Assembly: GCA_026986775.1 (NCBI GenBank) | Contig: JALSNX010000001.1 | Span: 1 to 64,000 of the forward strand | Origin: Caldifarciminota bacterium | GTDB taxonomy: Bacteria; Hydrothermota; Hydrothermia; UBA1063; CAJXJZ01 | Length of the DNA stretch: 64,000 nucleotides | Direction of reading: 5' to 3' | In this document: positions 40,747-48,370 of the stretch, piece by piece | Layout: every line of letters begins with the position of its first letter | Position numbering within the stretch: position 1 is the first letter of the stretch | Notes under the pieces: model-generated | What the model was told of the DNA's origin: nothing | The model's database searches: none | What the model saw: only the letters and a program-made list of their open reading frames with translations | Translations under genes and position numbers: made by a program

Positions 40747-40893
40747 TTATCTATCCAATGTTCCATCTGCCAGGCCATTAGCATATCCCATCATATAGTC
40801 CCAGTCAGTTTGACAGTTGGGAGAGTAGCATGCGCATACACATGCTTTTGGTGGGATATCACTGGTGAGCATATTTGTTATTATGTTTATCAT
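40747..40893 (-). CDS. small Cys-rich peptide 1, putative RiPP precursor
   Basis: hand translation MINIITNMLTSDIPPKACVCACYSPNCQTDWDYMMGYANGLADGTLDR; GGAGGTG SD; immediately upstream of rSAM/SPASM gene; downstream of consensus promoter. Confidence 0.82.
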   Translation of the reverse strand: MINIITNMLTSDIPPKACVCACYSPNCQTDWDYMMGYANGLADGTLDR

Positions 40894-40917
40894 AGCACAC
40901 CTCCTTTTTATTTTTTG

Positions 40918-40935
40918 CATCACCTCGAGGTGATG
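40918..40935. promoter_or_regulatory. 18-bp perfect palindrome in 5' UTR
   Basis: CATCACCTCGAGGTGATG, 5 nt downstream of the -10. Confidence 0.8.
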
Positions 40936-40940
40936 TTGAT

Positions 40941-40971
40941 ATTATACAGGGGGGGGGGGATGTTTTGTCAA
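40941..40971 (-). promoter_or_regulatory. poly-C spacer promoter P1 (island 1), spacer 19 bp with C11
   Basis: minus strand TTGACA (40971-40966) AAACAT C11 TG TATAAT (40946-40941). Confidence 0.85.
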
Positions 40972-41030
40972 GAAGTAGTATTAATTTAAACATTAGCTAA
41001 AGTTTAAAATGCTTGTGTTACATGCTCGCT

Positions 41031-41048
41031 TGATTGCTTAATCATAAA
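41031..41048 (-). promoter_or_regulatory. shared upstream box with dyad TGATTAAGCAATCA
   Basis: minus strand TTTATGATTAAGCAATCA; 12-nt identity to 48222-48233 at a similar distance from the -35 (77 vs 73 nt). Confidence 0.5.
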
Positions 41049-41183
41049 AATTATTTACCTATCTAATGCTATTTCCTTTGACTTATCCGATTACAATCCA
41101 CTACCACCGTAATATAAGAAAACTCTTAAAGAACCAAAATAATCAAGAAATTAACGCTGTTCATAAGCGCATTATTCAGGATC

Positions 41184-42863
41184 CTACCCTGTATAAAGAT
41201 ACCTTTTTATTTTATTTGTCGGGGTTTTTTCAAAGGGTTCGGGGTGTTCATAGAGTTCGTAAATCTGCGAATATCTCGGAAGACGCTCGTTTGTTTTCTC
41301 TCTTATGTCTCTCAGTATCTCTTTTACTATTCTCTCACGGTTTTCCTCTGAATGCCCCTCAAGTTTATCTTTTAAAAGGTCATAGTTTAAATAAACTTTT
41401 CCAACAATCTTACCGTCCTTTTCATAAACTATGGACTCAAGAACATACACATGCATGTTTAACTTCTCTTCTATTATCTCGGGGAATATATTTTCACCAC
41501 TCGGACCGAGTATCATGTTCTTTGAACGCCCTTTTATGTAAATAAAATTATCCTCATCAACATAACCAAGGTCACCTGTCTTAAACCAGCCGTCTTCACT
41601 CAAAACTTCACGGGTGAGTTCCATGTTTTTATAATACCCTTTCATTACATTGGGGCCTCTCACATATATCTCTCCAATACCTGTTTCAGGTTCAGGGTCT
41701 TTGATTTTCACCTCAACCCATTCTACAATCCTGCCGCTTGCCCTTTTCTTTGTCTCTTTAACAAGAGAGCCACTTATTAAGGGCGCTGTCTCTGTAAGGC
41801 CGTAACCTGTTGCATAGGGGAATTTGATTTTATAATAGAAATCCTCAATATCCTCTGAAAAGGGGGCACCCCCAAGTGTCATTGCCCGAAGCTCCCCACC
41901 AAAGAAATCAATAAGGTTTTTCCTTATCTTGTTTAAAATAACTTTTCTTAAAGGAGACTTCAATAAAATCTTCATCTTTTTTGTCTCAAGCAGGGGCTGG
42001 ATTTTCATCTTGTAAATCTTTTCAAGTATCATGGGAACAGATGCAATTACCGTTGGTTTTACGGATTCTGCCGCCTTCTGTATGAGCCTCGGAACCGGTT
42101 TTTTACCTAAATATGTTATATGTGCTCCCACCGAAAGGGGATACAAAAGCCCGAGAGTAAACTCGTAGGCATGGGCAAGTGGCAGGATGGATAAAAGCCT
42201 GTCGTTCTGGTTCATATCAAAGATTTTTGCAACCTGAATAACATTGGTTACGATGTTTTTGTGGGTTAGCATGACACCTTTTGAATTTCCCGTTGTGCCC
42301 GATGTATAAATGATTGCCGCAAGGTCATCTTCCTCCACGCATTTACCGTAAAGTCCGACTTTTTCGGCAAGGTCGTATATGGCTTCCTTTGCCTTATCGT
42401 AGAGTTTGAATATGGGGCTTACTTCAAGTTCCGAGTCATCGGGTTCAAAATTATCAAGGGTAATAATAAATCTGACATTTCCGAAATCATAGCCCGAAAG
42501 TCGCATAAGTTGTGCCCGTGTTGCAAAAAGCCCTATGGATTCCGAATGTTTCAAGATGTTTGACACATCTTCGGGGTGAAAATCCGCAAGTATAGGGACT
42601 ATAACACCGCCCAAAAACACTGTGGAGAGATATGCAATAACCCAGTTTGGCGAGTTTTCACCTATCAATGCTATTTTGTCGCCTTTAACAACACCTTTTT
42701 CCCTCAAAATGCCACTTATTTCTGTAATCCGCCTGTGAAGTTCCCTGTACGTAATGGTTTCACCACCGAAAATGGACAGAGCGTTTCTGTCGGGATGGAG
42801 TTTAACTGTTGTTTCTATGAGTTTCGGGACAACCCTTTTGTCTATTCTTTTCCACGCATCCAT
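41184..42863 (-). CDS. AMP-binding long-chain acyl-CoA synthetase-like
   Basis: IIYTSGTTGNSKGVMLTHKNIV; YGLTETAPLISG; GWFKTGDLGYVDEDNFIYIKGRSKNMI. Confidence 0.88.
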   Translation of the reverse strand: MDAWKRIDKRVVPKLIETTVKLHPDRNALSIFGGETITYRELHRRITEISGILREKGVVKGDKIALIGENSPNWVIAYLSTVFLGGVIVPILADFHPEDVSNILKHSESIGLFATRAQLMRLSGYDFGNVRFIITLDNFEPDDSELEVSPIFKLYDKAKEAIYDLAEKVGLYGKCVEEDDLAAIIYTSGTTGNSKGVMLTHKNIVTNVIQVAKIFDMNQNDRLLSILPLAHAYEFTLGLLYPLSVGAHITYLGKKPVPRLIQKAAESVKPTVIASVPMILEKIYKMKIQPLLETKKMKILLKSPLRKVILNKIRKNLIDFFGGELRAMTLGGAPFSEDIEDFYYKIKFPYATGYGLTETAPLISGSLVKETKKRASGRIVEWVEVKIKDPEPETGIGEIYVRGPNVMKGYYKNMELTREVLSEDGWFKTGDLGYVDEDNFIYIKGRSKNMILGPSGENIFPEIIEEKLNMHVYVLESIVYEKDGKIVGKVYLNYDLLKDKLEGHSEENRERIVKEILRDIREKTNERLPRYSQIYELYEHPEPFEKTPTNKIKRYLYTG

Positions 42864-42922
42864 CTTTAGAATTTTAAAGTGAATAATCTGTTTTTCAAAT
42901 AAATGAAACTTTGAGATTAAAT

Positions 42923-42951
42923 TTGACAGCATTTTATATTTATACTATAAT
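42923..42951 (+). promoter_or_regulatory. TTGACA-N17-TATAAT promoter
   Basis: TTGACA 42923-42928, TATAAT 42946-42951, spacer 17. Confidence 0.75.
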
Positions 42952-43036
42952 TAATCAACAGTGTGTAACCTTTTAGATGGTGCAAATTTTGCCGGTATTG
43001 TTGGAATGCTTTTCAGGAAATAGCAGGAGGTTTAAC

Positions 43037-44563
43037 ATGGTAAACCTGAAAAAATTAAGAAACATGGTGTATTCAGTATGTTCCGTCTCAATAATGTTTT
43101 CATTTAATGTAGTTCTATTAGCCAGAACAAATACAATCTATGCTCCTCATACCAATGTTATGGACATCAATCTTCTTGATGGTAATGAGTTTAATATGTA
43201 TATCTCTAACTATGGGAAATTTGGACAATCACCAGAGGGAGGAGCCGGAGCATGGTGGCCATCCAATAGAAGTTCGGAAACATATATATTTGGAGCAGGA
43301 CCGTGGATAGGAGCCATAACAAAGGATGGAGACACAGTTGTTACCTTATTCTATAACCCTAATTCAGGTCAATCTGAGGGTGTACCAGCGCACATAGCAG
43401 ATTCAGATGACCTTTATAACTACAGCGCAGCACTCAGAGACCCCTACGATAGAGTCCATATATATGGAAAAACCACAGACCAGTATGAGTGGCCTCTTAA
43501 GACATCCAGTGGTGAGGACAGTGTTGTTTCCGACATGGATTCTTATGAGGCGTTTATGGACATAGCCCCAGAATATCAGGACTCCACCTCTAAACCCCTT
43601 GGACTTTATGTTGTAGAGCAAACCTATCAATGGGCAGTACCGTATCTTGATAACATACTTTTCAATATTTACGAGATTGAAAATATCAGTAGTGATACAC
43701 TTTTTGATGTTTACGCCGGGATAACATATGATTTTGATGTGGGTAATGAATCCGCTCAGAATGCCAACGACCTTGTAAGGTTTTACAGAAGTTATACATT
43801 TGCAGATGATACAGCCCCAACACTTTTAAACCTTGCATATCAGTATCAGACAGAACCGGAACCTGGATGGGTCGGCGTTGATGGGAATGGATTACCCGGG
43901 GTTATAGGAAGTGTATTTCTTGACTCTCCCCTTGCAACAGATACGGTAATTGTGTGGGACACCATAGGAACTCACGTGGGGCCCGATACAATCTATCCCG
44001 GAGAGCCACTTGGTATGACAGCATTTAAAATTTTCACCGTACAGATAGATCCGTGGACTGATCCCGAAAGATACTCTTTGATGGCAGGATATGATCCTCC
44101 AAGTGCAGGCGGTGCGTACAATCCTTACATGGATGATTGGTATGGACCCGGAGATAAGAGATTTATTCAGGTATCAGGTCCATTTACAATGGCTCCAGGA
44201 CAGAAAATAAGACTTGTATCTGCTATTGTAATGGCTGAAGATACACTTAATATACTCTATGAAGCAAAGAAGGCTTATATATTGTACGAAAACAATTTTT
44301 CTGATGTCTCCGAGAAAAACCATAATCGTGCAGATTGTCCAGAACTTAGAGTTATATTGACCACAAATGGAGTGTTGTTCACAGCCAATTCAAACACAGC
44401 AAAACCGATAATGGTGTCAATTTACGATGCCTGTGGCAGATTGGTAAAAGAGGCTAAAATAAAACGCAAATACTACTTTAAGCCTGAAAAAAGCGGGGTT
44501 TACTTTTACATGGTGAGAAACACCGCAATTAAGGAGCATGGTCAATTTATAGTGATACATTAG
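43037..44563 (+). CDS. secreted protein with T9SS type A-like C-terminal sorting domain
   Basis: signal peptide; C-terminus IMVSIYDACGRLVKEAKIKRKYYFKPEKSGVYFYMVRNTAIKEHGQFIVIH; start refined after AGGAGG. Confidence 0.7.
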   Translation: MVNLKKLRNMVYSVCSVSIMFSFNVVLLARTNTIYAPHTNVMDINLLDGNEFNMYISNYGKFGQSPEGGAGAWWPSNRSSETYIFGAGPWIGAITKDGDTVVTLFYNPNSGQSEGVPAHIADSDDLYNYSAALRDPYDRVHIYGKTTDQYEWPLKTSSGEDSVVSDMDSYEAFMDIAPEYQDSTSKPLGLYVVEQTYQWAVPYLDNILFNIYEIENISSDTLFDVYAGITYDFDVGNESAQNANDLVRFYRSYTFADDTAPTLLNLAYQYQTEPEPGWVGVDGNGLPGVIGSVFLDSPLATDTVIVWDTIGTHVGPDTIYPGEPLGMTAFKIFTVQIDPWTDPERYSLMAGYDPPSAGGAYNPYMDDWYGPGDKRFIQVSGPFTMAPGQKIRLVSAIVMAEDTLNILYEAKKAYILYENNFSDVSEKNHNRADCPELRVILTTNGVLFTANSNTAKPIMVSIYDACGRLVKEAKIKRKYYFKPEKSGVYFYMVRNTAIKEHGQFIVIH

Positions 44564-44616
44564 TAATATGGGCCAGCTGTTTTTTTGCACATTAAAATAT
44601 ATCGTGCCACTTTTCC

Positions 44617-44645
44617 TTGACAATTCAGGGATAAGGCTTTATTAT
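44617..44645 (+). promoter_or_regulatory. TTGACA-N17-TATTAT promoter
   Basis: TTGACA 44617-44622; TATTAT 44640-44645; upstream of 44653 ORF (a TATAAT also lies 3 nt further). Confidence 0.5.
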
Positions 44646-44652
44646 AATCATT

Positions 44653-45216
44653 ATGAAAGGCATTATAAAATTTCTGGGGCTTTTATTAGTTGCTACAATT
44701 GCTTATGGTGGTATAGTCATAAACGAAATAAATTTCTATCCGGAGACATGGGTTGAACTTTATAACTCTTCTCCTTATGATGTATCCCTTAATGGATACT
44801 ACCTTGTAACTCCTGATGGGGAATATCCCCTTGACAATGTAACCATCAAAGCCAACTCCTATGTAATTTTATCTAAAGAACGCCTTTTTTCGGATAAGGA
44901 CTTTCAAATCAATGTAGAGCTATCAAATTCCGGTGGTTTTATTGTTATACTGAAGAACAACAGTATCATTGATTTTGTGAACTGGGGGATGCTTGCTGAG
45001 GAATGGAGAAATTCATACCCTTATCTCTGGGACAATGCACCACTTGCCAATATTAACCTGTCAAGAGAACCTGATGGCACTGATACAGATTCCCCTTCAG
45101 ATTTTAAAAGCACTGAGACGCCCACACCCCTTTCACCCAATGCTCCTATGGGGCTTGACCCTATTTCATGGAGCAGAATAAAAGCTCTCTTCCGTGACGC
45201 ACATAAAAGAATGTAA
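44653..45216 (+). CDS. lamin-tail (LTD) domain secreted protein
   Basis: GGIVINEINFYPETWVELYNSSPYDVSLNGYYLVTPDGEYPLDNVTIKANSYVILSKE. Confidence 0.8.
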   Translation: MKGIIKFLGLLLVATIAYGGIVINEINFYPETWVELYNSSPYDVSLNGYYLVTPDGEYPLDNVTIKANSYVILSKERLFSDKDFQINVELSNSGGFIVILKNNSIIDFVNWGMLAEEWRNSYPYLWDNAPLANINLSREPDGTDTDSPSDFKSTETPTPLSPNAPMGLDPISWSRIKALFRDAHKRM

Positions 45217-46658
45217 TGCGTATCCTCTGGGTTGACGACGAGATAGAGACTTTAAAGCCTCATAAAATATTCCTTGAAAGACAGGGGTGTTCTGTTGATA
45301 CCTCTGACCACCCGGAAGAGGCACTTTCTCTTTTGAAAAACAACAAATACGACCTCGTGCTTGTGGACTATAGAATGCCCTCCTTAAATGGCAACGAATT
45401 TGTTCGGATGGCAAAGAAAATAGCACCAAACATTCGCTATGTTCTGGTTACAATGGTTCAGGATACTGATATAATGGAAGAGGCTATCTCTGAGGATGTT
45501 TTTGATTACATCGTAAAGCCAGTGAAACCAACCCAGATACTTGCAGTGATAAAAAGGCTTGAGAAGGATGAAATTTACAGAGCACAAAAGGGTAAAGAAC
45601 TCACAAGGCTCTATCAAAAACTCTCTGAGATTCCACGCGATCAGGAAGGATGGCTGAAAATAGCGGACCTTATAAGCACAAAAGACCCACAGGACGAATT
45701 CCTTGCAGGAGAGATGGAAGAACTTAACAATGAATTTGCAGAGTGGATAGAAAGAAACTATGTAGAGCTACTTAACTCAAATATTACCCGCTCCGACAAT
45801 GTTTTCAAAAAACATGTAATTCCCCTTATTAAAAAAGGTGAAAAAGTAGCTTTCTTTGTACTTGACTGTGTCAAACTTTCACAATTTGTTTCCCTCGTAA
45901 AGGAACTGCCGTCACATGTAAGGCCTGAATTAAATCTTTACTACTCAATACTGCCCACATCCACCATATATGCAAGAAACAGCATTTTTGCCGGAAGACT
46001 GCCTGCTGAAATTCAGAAACTCCATCCTGAATGGTTGAAAAACAACCTTCATGAAAAAGAACTTTTAAAGGAACAACTTTCAAGGGAACATCTTCCTACC
46101 AATTTCAGCTTCTACAGGTTAAACGCACCGGAAGATACTCAAAATATTAAACCGGGTCCATTTCTTATAGCAGGCACAATCAATTTTACCGACCTTATTG
46201 CACACATAAGAGGCAGGGTTGAGCCACTAAAACAGATTGCTAAAACAGAGCAGGAATTCAAAGATATGATTCATTTTCTTATTAAGAAAAGCGGCTTTTT
46301 ACAGAAAATTTCCGAACTTGTGCAGGAAGGATATACAGTATTTCTCACATCTGACCATGGCTGGGTGCAGGCAGATAAACCATCAATTGTTCACGGCGGT
46401 AATGAATTAACTGAGTCTTTGAGATTCAAATTTGGTATATCTTTAAGGGTGGAAAATCCTCGTCATGCAGTAATCTTTGAAAGGCCACGTGAGATAGGAC
46501 TTCCAAAGGGAATGGGAAGACTTGCACTCTGCAGGGACTACTACTTCTTCGTATATCCTTCAGACCCTCATAGATTTGCAAAGCGATATAGAGGGGAGAT
46601 AATGCACGGTGGTGTAACAATTGACGAGATGATAATCCCCATTATAAAGATATATTAA
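45216..46658 (+). CDS. porX: PorX-like response regulator: receiver plus PglZ/alkaline-phosphatase-like domain
   Basis: ILWVDDEIETLKPHKIFLE...LVLVDYRMPSLNG...DYIVKPVKPTQIL; C-terminal VAFFVLDCVKL...YYSILPTSTIYARNSIFAGRLPAEI...LTSDHGWVQ. Confidence 0.85.
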   Translation: MRILWVDDEIETLKPHKIFLERQGCSVDTSDHPEEALSLLKNNKYDLVLVDYRMPSLNGNEFVRMAKKIAPNIRYVLVTMVQDTDIMEEAISEDVFDYIVKPVKPTQILAVIKRLEKDEIYRAQKGKELTRLYQKLSEIPRDQEGWLKIADLISTKDPQDEFLAGEMEELNNEFAEWIERNYVELLNSNITRSDNVFKKHVIPLIKKGEKVAFFVLDCVKLSQFVSLVKELPSHVRPELNLYYSILPTSTIYARNSIFAGRLPAEIQKLHPEWLKNNLHEKELLKEQLSREHLPTNFSFYRLNAPEDTQNIKPGPFLIAGTINFTDLIAHIRGRVEPLKQIAKTEQEFKDMIHFLIKKSGFLQKISELVQEGYTVFLTSDHGWVQADKPSIVHGGNELTESLRFKFGISLRVENPRHAVIFERPREIGLPKGMGRLALCRDYYFFVYPSDPHRFAKRYRGEIMHGGVTIDEMIIPIIKIY

Positions 46659-47293
46659 TCAAGTTCTGCCATACTCACAGCATAAATATCAATCCTTTCA
46701 GCACCCTTTTCGTATAGCATCCTTGCAAGTTCAACAGTGGTTGCACCGGTGGTAATAACATCGTCTATAATGGCCAATTTTTTACCTTTCAGAGAACCAC
46801 TTACCTTAAAAGCACCCTTTATATTTAAAATCCTCTCCTTTCGTGAGAGTTTTGTCTGAGACCGTGTATTTTTAACCCTCTTTACTTTTCTGAAAATGGG
46901 AATACCCGTCAGTTTTGAGACCTCTTTTGCTATCTCCTCAGCCTGATTAAAGCCCCGCCTCCACTTTCTCAAAAAATGAAGTGGCACAGGCAAAAGAAAA
47001 TCATACTCATATTCTTTTATCAGGGCAGCAAGATGGTCAGCAAAAAACGGCACAGCAAAAAAGATACCTCTGTATTTTATGTCCTCTATCATCTCTTTAA
47101 TAGTACCCTTGTAAATAAAAGGTGCCTGAATTACAATCTGGGGATTTTTTATAAAAAGTCTTCTCTCATTTTTGTATATAGAGTTAAACTTTTCCATACA
47201 ATCGGAACATACCGCCTTATCCGAAAGATTATCACACACATAGCATGTGGATGGTAAAAACGTGTTCACAATATTCTTAACAAGGTCAGGCAT
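46655..47293 (-). CDS. ComF family phosphoribosyltransferase
   Basis: CYVCDN...CSDCM zinc motif; RRGFNQAEEIAKEVS; LAIIDDVITTGATTVELA. Confidence 0.9.
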   Translation of the reverse strand: MPDLVKNIVNTFLPSTCYVCDNLSDKAVCSDCMEKFNSIYKNERRLFIKNPQIVIQAPFIYKGTIKEMIEDIKYRGIFFAVPFFADHLAALIKEYEYDFLLPVPLHFLRKWRRGFNQAEEIAKEVSKLTGIPIFRKVKRVKNTRSQTKLSRKERILNIKGAFKVSGSLKGKKLAIIDDVITTGATTVELARMLYEKGAERIDIYAVSMAELD

Positions 47294-48062
47294 TTTGCTT
47301 CTTTGAATTTCTGTAAAGGTAAAACATAATAAAAAGAGCAGCGAGCATGAGGCCTATGGAAATCCACTGATTCACATCAAAGGGGCCATAGTATTTGTAT
47401 GTTTCATAGTACCTGTAATAGTCCACTATGAACCTGACAAATGGCCCTAAGATCATGTACAAAAGAAACACAAAACCATCAAAGGGCTTTTTCTTCTGAA
47501 CAGCGAGGAGAATAAAGAATACGATAAGGTTACCAAAGGACTCGTATAGCTGCGTGGGATGTATGGGGATATTGCCGAAAACCGCAAATGCCTCGGAGCC
47601 CGGCTTAAAAACCGTGCAGAAAGGGCCATGACAGGCGTGACCAAAACAGCAACCATTAAAGAAGCACCCCCATCTTCCAATAAACATGCCAATGGCAAAG
47701 CCCGGTGCAGCCCAGTCTCCAAACTTCCACACCGGTATTTTATGCTTTTTCAGGTAATAAATGGCAGCAGGAATACCGAACACAACACCGCCGAAAAACA
47801 CCAATCCACCGTGCCATATGGCGAACATCTCACCTAAATTGTTCTTAAACTCATGGAAATTGTAAAGAATATAAAATACCCTTGCACCTATAATTGAGGC
47901 TACGATAACCCAGAAACCAAGGTCATAAATCAAATCCCTTTTTATGCCGTGTTTTTTTGCCTGTTGATAGGTAATCTCCATACCAGCTAAAAAACCCAGT
48001 AAAACAAGAACACCCCATGTTCTTACCTCAAGGCCTCCGATTCTAAATAATACTGGATGCAT
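47286..48062 (-). CDS. lgt: prolipoprotein diacylglyceryl transferase
   Basis: GGLVFFGGVVFGIPAA; GMFIGRWGCFFNGCCFG; HPTQLYESFGNL. Confidence 0.92.
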   Translation of the reverse strand: MHPVLFRIGGLEVRTWGVLVLLGFLAGMEITYQQAKKHGIKRDLIYDLGFWVIVASIIGARVFYILYNFHEFKNNLGEMFAIWHGGLVFFGGVVFGIPAAIYYLKKHKIPVWKFGDWAAPGFAIGMFIGRWGCFFNGCCFGHACHGPFCTVFKPGSEAFAVFGNIPIHPTQLYESFGNLIVFFILLAVQKKKPFDGFVFLLYMILGPFVRFIVDYYRYYETYKYYGPFDVNQWISIGLMLAALFIMFYLYRNSKKQNA

Positions 48063-48221
48063 ATTCTTACTCCTTTTTAGCTTATATATTATGTTTCAGC
48101 CCACACGGTTTTACAAACATTATTATATAAAGTGTCTAAAGTTCACGGTGTTTTATATCTTTCGTATTTCAGCGAATTTCATCCGGGACATCAACGAAAG
48201 GTTCATAAAACTTCAAGTCAA

Positions 48222-48239
48222 TTTATGATTAAGTTATCA
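48222..48239 (+). promoter_or_regulatory. shared upstream box with dyad TGATTAAGTTATCA
   Basis: TTTATGATTAAGTTATCA; matches the box upstream of P1. Confidence 0.5.
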
Positions 48240-48294
48240 AACAAAAATTTCAACGAATTTATGACTTTATATCTATTTTAAATTAAACAACTTC

Positions 48295-48323
48295 TTGACA
48301 AAACATCCCCCCCCCTGTATAAT
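48295..48323 (+). promoter_or_regulatory. poly-C spacer promoter P2 (island 2), spacer 17 bp with C9
   Basis: TTGACA 48295-48300, AAACAT C9 TG, TATAAT 48318-48323. Confidence 0.88.
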
Positions 48324-48331
48324 ACCTATAC

Positions 48332-48343
48332 CACCCCGGGGTG
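48332..48343. promoter_or_regulatory. 12-bp palindrome CACCCCGGGGTG in 5' UTR
   Basis: same position relative to -10 as CACCTCGAGGTG in P1; core differs by a paired T-A to C-G change. Confidence 0.75.
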
Positions 48344-48370
48344 AAACGGAAAACAAAAAGGAGGTGTATC

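Noticed and set aside
41066-41545. 159-aa plus-strand ORF
   Set aside because: Overlaps the acyl-CoA synthetase gene in antisense; composition looks like a shadow ORF.
48226-48282. Tiny ORFs starting at the ATG inside the shared upstream box (MIKLSNKNFNEFMTLYLF; MIKQSSEHVTQAF at island 1)
   Set aside because: No SD, upstream of the promoter, and the two translations diverge after three residues; better explained as a DNA element.
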